From Mycobacterium terramassiliense (GTDB taxonomy: Bacteria > Actinomycetota > Actinomycetes > Mycobacteriales > Mycobacteriaceae), in the NCBI RefSeq assembly GCF_900157385.1, contig NZ_LT717699.1, forward strand, positions 292,524-356,523: a stretch of 64,000 bases of DNA, given 5' to 3'. The translations under genes were made by a program, and so were the position numbers. Each line of letters starts with the position of its first letter. Position 1 is the first letter of the stretch. The notes beneath the pieces are model-generated. The model was not told where the DNA came from. It did not search any database and was given only the letters and a program-made list of their open reading frames with translations. Positions 38,037-46,749 of the stretch are shown in pieces.

Positions 38037-38339
38037 ATGCCTACCGACTACGACGCTCCGCGGCGTACCGAGACCGACGACGTCTCGGAAGACTCGCTGG
38101 AGGAGCTCAAAGCACGACGCAACGAGGCGGCCTCGGCCGTCGTCGACGTCGACGAATCCGAATCAGCTGAGAATTTCGAACTGCCCGGCGCCGACCTTTC
38201 CGGAGAAGAGCTGTCCGTACGCGTCATCCCGAAGCAGGCCGACGAGTTCACCTGCTCGAGCTGCTTTTTGGTGCAACACCGCAGCCGTCTCGCCAGCGAG
38301 AAGAACGGCGTGATGATCTGTACCGACTGCGCGGCCTGA
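38037..38339 (+). CDS. DUF4193 family protein (Rv2699c type)
   Basis: A 100-residue acidic actinobacterial protein. The N-terminal two thirds are disordered and acidic (TETDDVSEDSLEEL, DVDESESAENFELPGADLSGEEL). The C-terminus is a zinc ribbon with paired cysteines in FTCSSCFLVQHRSRL and MICTDCAA. ATG 38037 follows a purine-rich AGGGGAGAG. Function is unknown. A perfect CRP site lies upstream. Confidence 0.88.
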   Translation: MPTDYDAPRRTETDDVSEDSLEELKARRNEAASAVVDVDESESAENFELPGADLSGEELSVRVIPKQADEFTCSSCFLVQHRSRLASEKNGVMICTDCAA

Positions 38340-38343
38340 TCGG

Positions 38344-38829
38344 TCAACTGCGCAATGCCGACAGCACCCGCTCCGGGTGACGGCAGCTCACCAGCCAGTA
38401 CGGCGTCGGGTCGTCTGGGTCATCGAGGACCACCAGCACCATGGGGCCGACCCATGCCCGGTGCAGCACGTAGGCGGCCGGGTCGAGCTGGCGGCCCAGG
38501 GCCGCCGACTTCGCCGTCGGCGCTATCTCGGCGGACCGGGCGATCACGTTGACCGGTAGATGCGCCTCGCCGGCCCACAGTTCCACCCCGCCCGGGGCGG
38601 ACGAGCTTTCGGTGACGCGGATCTCGACCCGGCCCAGCCACAGCAGCGCCCCGGCGGCCACCACGAACAGCGCCGCGTACGGCAGCCAGTCGGGCAGCGA
38701 GCGAACACCGAGGTTGACTTCGAACGCGATCAGCGCCGCCAGCCCGAAAGCCAGTGGCCACCACCACCACGGCACCCACAGTCGTTCGCGATATCGCACG
38801 CTGTGCGGCGCGACGCGCGTTGCAGACAC
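38344..38829 (-). CDS. DUF3093 membrane protein (Rv2698 type)
   Basis: A 161-residue protein with two hydrophobic helices at the N-terminus ([20 protein letters not shown] and [19 protein letters not shown]) and a soluble C-terminal domain that contains the DUF3093 features [23 protein letters not shown] and [17 protein letters not shown] 38829 gives 161 residues, as in M. tuberculosis; the frame opens further upstream at 39099 but inside dut. Divergent from dut with a 25-base gap. Function is unknown. Confidence 0.82.
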   Translation of the reverse strand: MSATRVAPHSVRYRERLWVPWWWWPLAFGLAALIAFEVNLGVRSLPDWLPYAALFVVAAGALLWLGRVEIRVTESSSAPGGVELWAGEAHLPVNVIARSAEIAPTAKSAALGRQLDPAAYVLHRAWVGPMVLVVLDDPDDPTPYWLVSCRHPERVLSALRS

Positions 38830-38854
38830 GCGGTCAAGGGTAGTCTGTGGCCCC

Positions 38855-39319
38855 GTGTCGACCAGTCTGGCCATCGTCCGCCTCGATCCCGAACTTCCGC
38901 TGCCCGCTCGCGCCCACGACGGCGACGCCGGGGTCGATCTTTTCAGCGCCGAAGACGTCAAGTTAGGCCCGGGGCGTCGCGCCCTGGTGCGAACGGGCGT
39001 CGCGGTGGCCATTCCGTTCGGGATGGTGGGTCTGGTGCACCCGCGCTCGGGACTGGCTGCGCGCGTTGGGCTTTCGATCGTCAACAGCCCGGGTACCATC
39101 GACGCCGGCTACCGCGGCGAGATCAAGGTCGCGCTGATCAATCTCGATCCGGACGAGCCGATCGTGGTGCACCGCGGCGACCGGATCGCCCAATTGCTGG
39201 TGCAGCGGGTCGAGTTGGTGGAGCTGGTCGAGGTGTCGTCGTTCGACGAGGCCGGGCTGGCCGAAACATCCCGTGGCGACGGTGGTCACGGTTCCTCCGG
39301 AGGACATGCGAGTTTGTGA
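38855..39319 (+). CDS. dut: Deoxyuridine 5'-triphosphate nucleotidohydrolase
   Basis: A 154-residue trimeric dUTPase, keeping uracil out of DNA and supplying dUMP. The five motifs are [47 protein letters not shown] and the C-terminal Gly-rich [13 protein letters not shown] 38855 is the start. The stop overlaps the DUF3710 ATG region (TGATG). Confidence 0.97.
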   Translation: MSTSLAIVRLDPELPLPARAHDGDAGVDLFSAEDVKLGPGRRALVRTGVAVAIPFGMVGLVHPRSGLAARVGLSIVNSPGTIDAGYRGEIKVALINLDPDEPIVVHRGDRIAQLLVQRVELVELVEVSSFDEAGLAETSRGDGGHGSSGGHASL

Positions 39320-40086
39320 TGGCGGCATTCGGTAAGCGCTCAGACAAAGGCGACGGCGACCCCACGGACGACGTCGAGGCCCAGGTATCCCCCCAGGAGT
39401 CCGACGAGCTCGAGGGCCCGTTCGACATCGACGACTTCGACGACCCCGCGGTCGCCGAACTGGCGCGGCTCGACTTGGGCTCGGTCCTGATTCCGATGCC
39501 GGAGGCGGGGCAGCTCCAGGTCGAACTGACCGAGACCGGCGTGCCCAGCGCGGTGTGGGTCGTCACCCCCAACGGTCGTTTCACCATCGCCGCCTACGCC
39601 GCGCCCAAGACGGGGGGCCTGTGGCGCGAGGTGGCCGCGGAGCTCGCCGAGTCGCTGCGCAAGGACTCGGCCAAGGTCAGCATCAAGGACGGCCCGTGGG
39701 GCCGCGAGGTGGTCGGCACCGCGACCGGTGTGGTGCGGTTCATCGGGGTCGACGGCTACCGCTGGATGATCCGCTGCGTCATCAACGGCGCGCATGAAAC
39801 CATGGAAGCTCTGGAGCAGGAGGCGCGGGCGGCCTTGGCGGACACCGTGGTTCGCCGTGGCGACACCCCGCTGCCGGTGCGGACGCCGTTGCCCGTGCAG
39901 CTGCCCGAGCCGATGGCCGAACAGCTGCGGGCCGCCGCGGCCGCCCAGCAGGCCTCCCCACCGGCCTCCCAACAGGCCGACGCGCAGGGCGAGGCGCCCC
40001 AGGGGGAACAGCCGCCCGAGCCGGCCGCGCGCCGCAGCGCCGAGGGGTCGGCCATGCAGCAGCTGCGCACCACGACCGGCGGCTGA
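39319..40086 (+). CDS. DUF3710 family protein (Rv2696c type)
   Basis: A 255-residue actinobacterial protein. An acidic N-terminus (DKGDGDPTDDVEAQ, EGPFDIDDFDDP) precedes the conserved DUF3710 domain with RLDLGSVLIPMPEAGQLQVEL, APKTGGLWREVAAELAESL, GPWGREVVG and RFIGVDGYRWMIR. The C-terminal ~80 residues are Gln/Pro/Ala-rich and disordered. Translational coupling with dut is likely because its ATG overlaps the dut stop. Function is unknown. Confidence 0.85.
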   Translation: MAAFGKRSDKGDGDPTDDVEAQVSPQESDELEGPFDIDDFDDPAVAELARLDLGSVLIPMPEAGQLQVELTETGVPSAVWVVTPNGRFTIAAYAAPKTGGLWREVAAELAESLRKDSAKVSIKDGPWGREVVGTATGVVRFIGVDGYRWMIRCVINGAHETMEALEQEARAALADTVVRRGDTPLPVRTPLPVQLPEPMAEQLRAAAAAQQASPPASQQADAQGEAPQGEQPPEPAARRSAEGSAMQQLRTTTGG

Positions 40087-40089
40087 GTC

Positions 40090-40812
40090 CTACAGCTCGG
40101 CGAGGGCGGCCAGGCAGGCCGCGCCCAGCGCGGCGGGGTCCGCGCCGAGCTGATCCAGCGTCACCGTCCGCAGCGCCGCCCGCGGCGCGGCGGTGACCCA
40201 GTCGAGGGCCACCTGCAAGGGGTGGATCGGATCGTCGACCGCGGCGGCCACCGCCAGCGGCGTGTCCAGCCCGGTCAGGTCCGCGCAGCTGGGCGCGACG
40301 TAGGCCGCCGCCTCCTCCATGGCGTCGGGCAGCTGGGGCCACTGGGCGCGCCACGACCGGGCCAGCTCGTCGGCCAGCCACGGCGGGCTGGAGTCCCGCA
40401 TCTGCGTCGTGGTCGCCGCCAGGCCCTCGGCGCGCAGCTGGGACGCCGAATACCGCGCCGCCAGCGCCGCGGGTGCGGTTCCGGGCGGGCCGGCCCAGGC
40501 GGGCAGCGCGGCCAGGACGGCGACGGCGCGGTCGGGATGGGCCAGCGCCCACGCGGCCGCCACCGCGGCCCCGATCGACACGCCGCCGACACCGATCGGG
40601 CCGTCGCGGGCCGCGTCGTTGAGCGCGGACACGTAGCCGTCGATCAACCGGTCCGGCCGGGGCGGCGGGGCCACCAGCGTGGCGCCGGCCTCGCGCAGCG
40701 GGTGAGAAAAGGCCCGGTAGACGTAGTCGTCGTCGGAGCCGGTGCCCGGCAGCAACACGGTCGAGACACCCCGCAGATCGACAGCCACCCCTCGATATTG
40801 CCCGGCCTTCAC
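40090..40812 (-). CDS. Alpha/beta hydrolase (Rv2695 type)
   Basis: A 240-residue hydrolase-fold protein: VSTVLLPGTGSDDDYVYRAF near the N-terminus, nucleophile elbow GGVSIGAAVA (Ser), an Asp in VAAAVDDPIHPLQVAL and the His in the same segment. It lacks a lid domain and its substrate is unknown. It converges on the DUF3710 gene with a 3-base gap. ATG 40812 is the start. Confidence 0.78.
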   Translation of the reverse strand: MKAGQYRGVAVDLRGVSTVLLPGTGSDDDYVYRAFSHPLREAGATLVAPPPRPDRLIDGYVSALNDAARDGPIGVGGVSIGAAVAAAWALAHPDRAVAVLAALPAWAGPPGTAPAALAARYSASQLRAEGLAATTTQMRDSSPPWLADELARSWRAQWPQLPDAMEEAAAYVAPSCADLTGLDTPLAVAAAVDDPIHPLQVALDWVTAAPRAALRTVTLDQLGADPAALGAACLAALAEL

Positions 40813-40924
40813 GAGCGGTCCAACACCACGTTTCGTCCGGTTGGCGCCGGGGAACCAACAGGTCTACGGTGTCCGTTGGCATGGAGGAAGCACCGAGGCT
40901 TTAACAGCACTGTCAGGAGTGGCC

Positions 40925-41293
40925 ATGGGGGCCCAAGGATATTTGCGCCGGCTGACCCGTCGGTTGACTGAGGACCCGGAGCAGCTCGACTCCGAAGAAT
41001 TGTCCGACGAAGTCGCGAGTACCGGCGCGCAGCGTGCGATCGACTGCGAACGTGGCCAGGAGGTCACCATGGTCGGCACGCTGCGCAGCGTGGAAACGAA
41101 CGGCAAAGGTTGCTCCGGCGGGGTCCGCGCCGAACTGTTCGACGGCACCGACACCGTCACCCTGGTGTGGTTGGGCCAACGCCGCATTCCCGGCATCGAC
41201 TCGGGTCGCACGCTGCGGGTCCGGGGCCGGCTGGGCAAGCTGGACAACGGCACCAAGGCGATCTACAACCCGCACTACGAAATTCAACGGTGA
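40925..41293 (+). CDS. OB-fold nucleic-acid binding protein (Rv2694c type)
   Basis: A 122-residue protein with an OB-fold: ERGQEVTMVGTLRSVETN, VRAELFDGTDTVTLVWLGQRRI and GRTLRVRGRLGKLDNGTKAIYNPHYEI form its five strands. An N-terminal helical extension (YLRRLTRRLTEDPEQL) precedes the fold. Such proteins bind single-stranded nucleic acid or act as accessory factors; no partner is known. The following gene starts in the overlapping GTGA. Confidence 0.82.
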   Translation: MGAQGYLRRLTRRLTEDPEQLDSEELSDEVASTGAQRAIDCERGQEVTMVGTLRSVETNGKGCSGGVRAELFDGTDTVTLVWLGQRRIPGIDSGRTLRVRGRLGKLDNGTKAIYNPHYEIQR

Positions 41294-41964
41294 CGTCCCC
41301 CGCGAATGGGGGCACGCCCGTGACCACTGACCGCGTGAGCCCGGAGCGCCTGCTCGAACAGGTGGGCGGGCTCAGTGGCGTCCTCTACTCGTCGCTGCCC
41401 GTGGTGGTCTTCGTGGTGGTTTCCGGTCTGTCCAGTCTGCTGCCCGCCATCGGCGCCGCGCTGGGCGCGGCCGCGCTGGTCTTGCTGTGGCGCCTGATCC
41501 GGCGGGACTCCACCCAGCCGGCGTTCTCCGGGTTCATCGGCGTCGCCGTCTGCGCGCTGATCGCCTACGCGGTGGGGCAGTCCAAGGGCTACTTCCTGCT
41601 GGGCATCTGGATGTCGCTGCTGTGGGCGGTGCTGTTCGCGGCGTCGGTGCTGATCCGCCGGCCCCTCGTCGGCTACGCCTGGAGCTGGGCCACCGGGCGC
41701 GATCGCGCCTGGCGCGACGTGCCCCGGGCCGTCCACGCGTTCGACATCGCCTCGGTGTGCTGGGTGCTGGTGTTCGGCGCCCGGTTCGTGGTTCAGCGGA
41801 TCCTCTACGACGCCGACCAGACCGGTTGGCTGGGCGTGGCCCGCATCGGGATGGGCTGGCCGCTGACGGTGCTGGCCGCGCTGGCGACGTTCGCGGCGAT
41901 CAAGGCCGCGCAGCGCGCGATGCCCGCCGAGGAGAACGCCGGCGCCGAACGGGTGACCGACTAG
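41290..41964 (+). CDS. DUF3159 membrane protein (Rv2693c type)
   Basis: A 224-residue protein with five or six hydrophobic segments, among them VVVFVVVSGLSSLLPAIGAALGAAAL, GFIGVAVCALIAYAVGQ, YFLLGIWMSLLWAVLFAASVL and WPLTVLAALATFAAIKA. The DUF3159 features RPLVGYAWSWATGRDRAWR and ASVCWVLVFGARFVVQ are present. GTG 41290 overlaps the preceding stop. It ends just before the 66-bp tandem duplication. Function is unknown. Confidence 0.82.
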   Translation: MTSPANGGTPVTTDRVSPERLLEQVGGLSGVLYSSLPVVVFVVVSGLSSLLPAIGAALGAAALVLLWRLIRRDSTQPAFSGFIGVAVCALIAYAVGQSKGYFLLGIWMSLLWAVLFAASVLIRRPLVGYAWSWATGRDRAWRDVPRAVHAFDIASVCWVLVFGARFVVQRILYDADQTGWLGVARIGMGWPLTVLAALATFAAIKAAQRAMPAEENAGAERVTD

Positions 41965-41965
41965 T

Positions 41966-42097
41966 GGCGATCGCAAGCGCGGCGTAGCCGGGCGCGGCGG
42001 GTCGCCACCATCGAGGCGATCAGTCGCCGGGGGCGATCGCAAGCGCGGCGTAGCCGGGCGCGGCGGGTCGGCACCATCGAGGCGATCAGTCGCCGGG
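41966..42097. repeat. 66-bp tandem duplication carrying two palindromic repeat copies
   Basis: Two units, 41966-42031 and 42032-42097, differ at one base (GTCGCC versus GTCGGC). Each starts with the same ~41-bp element (GGCGATCGCAAGCGCGGCG to GGGTCGCC) that occurs once at 26444-26485, and ends with GATCAGTCGCCGGG. That ending in unit 2 is the last four codons of ceoC including its TGA (minus strand), so unit 1 holds a stranded second copy of the ceoC 3' end. Confidence 0.9.
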
Positions 42098-42760
42098 CTC
42101 GGTGGCCGGCAGCAGCAGCTTCTGCAGTTCCTCTTCCGCCTCGGCGACCGCCACGAAGAGCAGTTCGTCGCCGCCTTCGAGCGGCTCGTCGGCCTCCGGC
42201 ACGATGACGCGCGGGCCGCGCAGGATGGTCACCAGCGCCGTGTCCCGGGGCAGCTGCAACCGGCGCACCGGCTTGCCGCCCCACGGGGTGTCGTCGGGCA
42301 GGGTGATCTCGACCAGGTTGGCCTGACCCCGGCGGAATTCCATGAGCCGCACCAGATCACCGACGGCGACGGCCTCCTCGATGAGCGAGGCCAGCATGCG
42401 CGGCGTGGACACCGCCACGTCCACCCCCCACGCGTCGGTGAACAGCCATTCGTTGCGGGGGTCATTGACCCGGGCCACCACCCGCGGCACCGCGAACTCG
42501 GTCTTGGCCAACAGGCTGAGCACCACGTTGGCCTTGTCGTCGCCGGTCGCGGCGACCACCACGTCGAAGCCCTCCAGGTGCACCGACTGCAGCAGGCTCA
42601 GTTCGCACGCGTCGCCGAGGCGCCAGTGCGCGGCCGGGATGGCGTCGATGTCGACGTGTTCGGGGTTGCGCTCGATCAGCGTCACGTCGTGGCCGTTGCC
42701 GACGAGTTCGCGGGTGACCGATCGGCCGACGGCGCCGGCCCCGGCGACAGCTACTTTCAC
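42086..42760 (-). CDS. ceoC: TrkA-family potassium uptake regulatory subunit CeoC
   Basis: A 224-residue TrkA protein: RCK_N domain with VAVAGAGAVGRSVTREL, the acidic strand end HDVTLIERNPEH and VVVAATGDDKANVVLSLLA, then the TrkA_C domain from ANLVEITLPDDTPW to EELQKLL. NAD(H) binding gates K+ transport. It partners with CeoB, encoded immediately upstream with a 4-base overlap. No membrane TrkG/H component lies in the window. The 3' end lies inside the tandem repeat. Confidence 0.9.
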   Translation of the reverse strand: MKVAVAGAGAVGRSVTRELVGNGHDVTLIERNPEHVDIDAIPAAHWRLGDACELSLLQSVHLEGFDVVVAATGDDKANVVLSLLAKTEFAVPRVVARVNDPRNEWLFTDAWGVDVAVSTPRMLASLIEEAVAVGDLVRLMEFRRGQANLVEITLPDDTPWGGKPVRRLQLPRDTALVTILRGPRVIVPEADEPLEGGDELLFVAVAEAEEELQKLLLPATEPGD

Positions 42761-43440
42761 TTGCGCGGTCCCGCCTCGAGGTCCTCAGCCGGCGGCAGGG
42801 CCGCGATGGCGACCGCCTCGGCGGCGCGGCCGGATATCGCCGCGATGTAGACCGTATCGCCGGCCTGGATCACGGTCTTCGGTTCCGGCAACACCCCGGT
42901 GCCGAACCGGATCAAAAACGCCACCCGAGCGCCGGTGGCCTGCTCCAGGTCGGTGGCCCGGTGCCCCACCCAGTCCTCGTGCAGATCGACCTCGGCCACC
43001 GCGACGGTGCCGGTCGGATCGCGCCACTTGGCGGTCTCGCTCTCCCGGGTGAGGGTGTTGAGCAGGCGGTCGGTGGTCCAGGGGACCGTGGCGATCGTCG
43101 GGATGCCGAGGCGCTCGTAGACCTCGGCGCGCTTGGCGTCGTAGATCCGGGCGACAACGCGCTGCACGCCGAAGGTCTCCCGCGCCAGCCGGGCCGAGAT
43201 GATGTTCGAGTTGTCCCCCGACGACACCGCGGCGAACGCATCGGCCCCCTCGATGCCGGCGCTGAGCAGCACGTCCCGGTCGAATCCCTGGCCCAGCACC
43301 CGCTCGCCCGAGAACTCGGGACTGAGCCGATTGAAGGCGGTGCTGTCGCGGTCGATGACGGCCACGTCATGGCCGATGCGGGAGAGCGCGTCGGACAGCG
43401 AAGAGCCCACCCGGCCGCAACCCATCACCACCACGCGCAC
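42757..43440 (-). CDS. ceoB: TrkA-family potassium uptake regulatory subunit CeoB
   Basis: A 227-residue TrkA protein: VVVMGCGRVGSSLSDALSRIGHDVAVIDRD is the NAD-binding start, AVSSGDNSNIISARLARE follows, and RYDAKR-like and VPWTTDRLLNTL segments lead to TrkA_C (VAVAEVDLHEDWVG to GRAAEAVAI). GTG 43440 (V-R-V-V-V-M-G-C-G) matches the known 227-residue length. It overlaps ceoC by four bases and is divergent from the APC permease across ~130 bases. Confidence 0.92.
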   Translation of the reverse strand: MRVVVMGCGRVGSSLSDALSRIGHDVAVIDRDSTAFNRLSPEFSGERVLGQGFDRDVLLSAGIEGADAFAAVSSGDNSNIISARLARETFGVQRVVARIYDAKRAEVYERLGIPTIATVPWTTDRLLNTLTRESETAKWRDPTGTVAVAEVDLHEDWVGHRATDLEQATGARVAFLIRFGTGVLPEPKTVIQAGDTVYIAAISGRAAEAVAIAALPPAEDLEAGPRK

Positions 43441-43569
43441 TTGGGGTCCTCTCGGCTGCGTCCTGTGCTGTTCAATCGGCAATCCGGGCTGGCCAGCCGA
43501 TTCGGTCCGTCCGCAACATTGTTGCCTACGAAACGCTACCAAGCCCGGGTGGGCTTACTCTTGGCTCTC

Positions 43570-45564
43570 GTGTCCAAACTTTCGACCGCTGCGCGCCGGC
43601 TGCTGATCGGCCGGCCGTTTCGCAGCGACCGGCTGAGTCACACCCTGCTGCCCAAACGGATCGCCTTGCCGGTGTTCGCCTCCGATGCGTTGTCCTCGGT
43701 GGCCTATGCGCCCGAGGAAGTCTTCCTGATGCTCTCGGTGGCCGGGGTGAGCGCGTACGCGCTGACACCGTGGATCGGCCTGGCCGTGGCCGGGGTCATG
43801 TTGGTCGTGGTGGCCAGCTACCGGCAGAACGTGCACGCCTACCCGTCGGGCGGCGGCGACTACGAGGTGGTCACCACCAACCTCGGCGACACCGCAGGCC
43901 TCGTGGTGGCCAGCGCCCTGATGGTGGATTACGTTCTCACCGTTGCCGTTTCGACGGCGTCGGCGATGTCGAACATCGGCTCGGCGATACCCGTCGTCGC
44001 CCAGAACAAGGTGTGGTTCTGCGTCGCCGCGATCCTGTTGGTGATGGCGCTGAACCTGCGCGGCGTCCGCGAGTCCGGGCTGGCGTTCGCCATTCCGACC
44101 TATGCGTTCATCATCGGTGTGCTGGTGATGATCGGCTGGGGCCTGTTCCGGATCTTCGTGCTCGGCAACCCGCTGCGCGCGGAATCGGCCGGTTTCGAGA
44201 TGCACGCCGAGCACGGCCAGATCGTCGGCTTCGCGTTGGCTTTCCTGGTGGCGCGGTCGTTCTCCTCGGGGTGCGCGGCGCTGACCGGCGTCGAGGCGAT
44301 CAGCAACGGCGTGCCGGCATTTGAGAAGCCCAAATCGCGCAACGCGGCCACCACCTTGCTGATGCTGGGCGGCATCGCGGTCACGCTGTTGATGGGCATC
44401 ATCGTGCTGGCCGAGAACATCGGGGTCAAGCTCGTCGAGGATCCCGCGCGGCAGCTGACCGGCGCCCCCCCGAACTACTACCAGAAGACGTTGGTCGCGC
44501 AGCTGGCCGAGACGGTGTTCGGCAGCTTTCACATCGGGTTCCTGCTGATCGCCACGGTGACCGCGCTGATCCTGGTGCTCGCGGCCAACACCGCGTTCAA
44601 CGGTTTCCCGGTGCTCGGCTCGATCCTGGCGCAGCACAGCTACCTTCCGCGCCAATTGCACACCCGCGGTGACAGATTGGCGTTCTCCAACGGAATCCTG
44701 TTTTTGTCCGGGGCGGCCCTGCTGGCGATCATCGCGTTCCGTGGCGAGGTCACCGCGCTGATCCAGCTGTACATCGTCGGCGTGTTCATCTCGTTCACGC
44801 TGAGCCAGATCGGCATGGTCCGGCACTGGACCAGGTTGCTGCGCACCGAGACCGATCCGCGGGCGCGGCGCAAGATGATGCGCTCGCGGGTGGTCAACAC
44901 GGTCGGATTGCTTTCCACCGGCGCGGTCTTGTTGGTCGTCCTGGTCACCAAGTTCGCCGCGGGGGCGTGGATCGCCCTGTTCGCGATGAGCCTGCTGTTC
45001 ATCGTCATGAAGATGATCCACCGGCATTACCACACGGTAAGCCGGGAATTGGAGGAGCAGGAGGCGGCCGAGCACGACGTGGTGTTGCCCAGCCGAAACC
45101 ACGCCTTGGTGCTGGTGTCCAAGCTGCACCTGCCGACCCTGCGCGCGCTGGCCTACGCGCGCGCCACCCGTCCCGACGCGCTCGAGGCCCTCACGGTCAG
45201 CGTCGACGACGCCGAAACCCGCGAGCTGGTGCACAGGTGGGAGGAAAGCGATATCAGCGTGCCGCTCAAGGTCATTGCGTCGCCGTACCGCGAGATCACC
45301 CGTCCCATCCTGGATTACGTCAAACGGGTCAGCAAGGAGTCGCCGCGCACCGTGGTGACGGTGTTCATCCCCGAGTATGTGGTGGGCCACTGGTGGGAGC
45401 AGGTGCTGCACAACCAAAGCGCGCTGCGGCTCAAGGGCAGGTTGCTATTCATGCCCAACGTGATGGTGACTTCGGTTCCCTGGCAATTGAATTCGTCGGA
45501 ACGACTCAAGGCCTTCCACCCGCACGCGGCGCCCGGCGACGCCCGTCGCGGCATCTTCGATTGA
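43570..45564 (+). CDS. APC-family amino acid/K+ permease (Rv2690c type)
   Basis: A 664-residue transporter with about twelve transmembrane helices and a ~170-residue cytosolic C-terminal domain. The APC signature starts ALPVFASDALSSVAYAPEE; later helices include YVLTVAVSTASAMSNIGSAIPV, CAALTGVEAISNGVPAFEKP and FLLIATVTALILVLAANTAF. The C-terminal part resembles a universal-stress-like regulatory fold (ALEALTVSVDDAETRELVHRW). Its position beside TrkA subunits suggests ion or amino acid homeostasis; the substrate is not determined. GTG 43570 is the start. Confidence 0.85.
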   Translation: MSKLSTAARRLLIGRPFRSDRLSHTLLPKRIALPVFASDALSSVAYAPEEVFLMLSVAGVSAYALTPWIGLAVAGVMLVVVASYRQNVHAYPSGGGDYEVVTTNLGDTAGLVVASALMVDYVLTVAVSTASAMSNIGSAIPVVAQNKVWFCVAAILLVMALNLRGVRESGLAFAIPTYAFIIGVLVMIGWGLFRIFVLGNPLRAESAGFEMHAEHGQIVGFALAFLVARSFSSGCAALTGVEAISNGVPAFEKPKSRNAATTLLMLGGIAVTLLMGIIVLAENIGVKLVEDPARQLTGAPPNYYQKTLVAQLAETVFGSFHIGFLLIATVTALILVLAANTAFNGFPVLGSILAQHSYLPRQLHTRGDRLAFSNGILFLSGAALLAIIAFRGEVTALIQLYIVGVFISFTLSQIGMVRHWTRLLRTETDPRARRKMMRSRVVNTVGLLSTGAVLLVVLVTKFAAGAWIALFAMSLLFIVMKMIHRHYHTVSRELEEQEAAEHDVVLPSRNHALVLVSKLHLPTLRALAYARATRPDALEALTVSVDDAETRELVHRWEESDISVPLKVIASPYREITRPILDYVKRVSKESPRTVVTVFIPEYVVGHWWEQVLHNQSALRLKGRLLFMPNVMVTSVPWQLNSSERLKAFHPHAAPGDARRGIFD

Positions 45565-46742
45565 GCGCCGAACTGACACTGGTCACCGGCCCCCCGGCCA
45601 ACGGGGGGAGTTGCGTGGCGCACCACGAGGGCCGGGTCGTGTTCGTGCGCTACGCGCTGCCCGGCGAACGGGTGCGGGTGCGGGTCACTTCCGAGCGCGA
45701 TTCCTATTGGCACGCCCAGGTTGTCGAGGTGATCGAGCCGTCGGACGACCGCGTCGCGTCGCTGTGCCCGATCGCCGGGGCCGACGGCGCGGGCTGTTGC
45801 GATCTGGCGTTCGCCACCCCGGAGGCGGCCCGGGTGCTCAAGGCCCAAGTCGTCGCCAACCAGCTGTCCCGGCTGGGCGGGCATGACTGGAGCGGCGAGG
45901 CGGAACCGCTTTCGGATGCCGGGCCCGCCGGTTGGCGCACCCGGGTCCGGCTGGAGGTGGGCGAGGATCGTCGGCCCGGCTTCCACCGCTACCACAGCGA
46001 CGAGTTGGTCACCGACCTGCGCTGTGCGCAGCTGCCGCCCGGCATGCTGGATGGACTCTCCGGGGCGCGGTGGCCGCCGGGCGCGCAGCTGCACGTCGCC
46101 GTCGACGACGACGGCGAGCGCCACGTCGTGTGCGCCCTACGGCACGGCCGGCGGATCCAGACCACGGTGGTCGAGGGCGGCTACGAGGCGGTGCAGCGGG
46201 TGGGCGCGCGCAGCTGGCGGGCGCCGGTCACGGCGTTCTGGCAGGCGCATCGGGACGCGGCGCGCGTCTACAGCGCCCTGGTGGTCGATTGGGCCCAGCC
46301 CGGCGCGGGCGCGACCGTGTGGGATCTCTACGGCGGCGCGGGGGTTTTCGCCGCCGCGCTTGGTGACGCGGTGGGGTCCTCGGGGCGGGTGGTCACCGTC
46401 GACACCTCGCGCTCGGCGACGCGGGCCGCGCGCGCCGCGCTGGCCGACCTGCCCCAGGTGGACGTCGTCACCGACTCGGTCCGGCGGGCGCTGACCGCGC
46501 AGCGCGACGCGGCCGCGGTTGCGGTGCTGGACCCGCCGCGGGCCGGTGCGGGGCGCGAGATCATCGACCTGCTGGCTGCCGCCGGGGTGCCGCGTGTGGT
46601 GCACATCGGTTGCGAGGCAGCGTCTTTCGCGCGCGACATCGGCCTGTATCGCGCGAACGGCTATGCGGTCGAGAAGATCAAGGTGTTCGACGCGTTCCCG
46701 CTGACCCATCACACCGAATCCGTTGCGCTGCTGACCCGTTAA
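45561..46742 (+). CDS. TrmA/RumA-family RNA m5U methyltransferase (Rv2689c type)
   Basis: A 393-residue SAM-dependent RNA methyltransferase. An N-terminal TRAM domain (VTGPPANGGSCVAHHEGRVVFVRYALPGERVRVRV) precedes a Rossmann domain with WDLYGGAGVFAAALGD, VLDPPRAGAGREI, the catalytic Cys in HIGCEAASFARDI, and FDAFPLTHHTESVALL. The four-Cys [Fe-S] site of E. coli RlmD is only partly visible (LCPIAGADGAGCCDLAF), so cluster status is uncertain. A TTG start at 45561 overlaps the APC gene's stop. Likely target: uracil of rRNA or tRNA. Confidence 0.85.
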   Translation: MSAELTLVTGPPANGGSCVAHHEGRVVFVRYALPGERVRVRVTSERDSYWHAQVVEVIEPSDDRVASLCPIAGADGAGCCDLAFATPEAARVLKAQVVANQLSRLGGHDWSGEAEPLSDAGPAGWRTRVRLEVGEDRRPGFHRYHSDELVTDLRCAQLPPGMLDGLSGARWPPGAQLHVAVDDDGERHVVCALRHGRRIQTTVVEGGYEAVQRVGARSWRAPVTAFWQAHRDAARVYSALVVDWAQPGAGATVWDLYGGAGVFAAALGDAVGSSGRVVTVDTSRSATRAARAALADLPQVDVVTDSVRRALTAQRDAAAVAVLDPPRAGAGREIIDLLAAAGVPRVVHIGCEAASFARDIGLYRANGYAVEKIKVFDAFPLTHHTESVALLTR

Positions 46743-46749
46743 CCACCTC

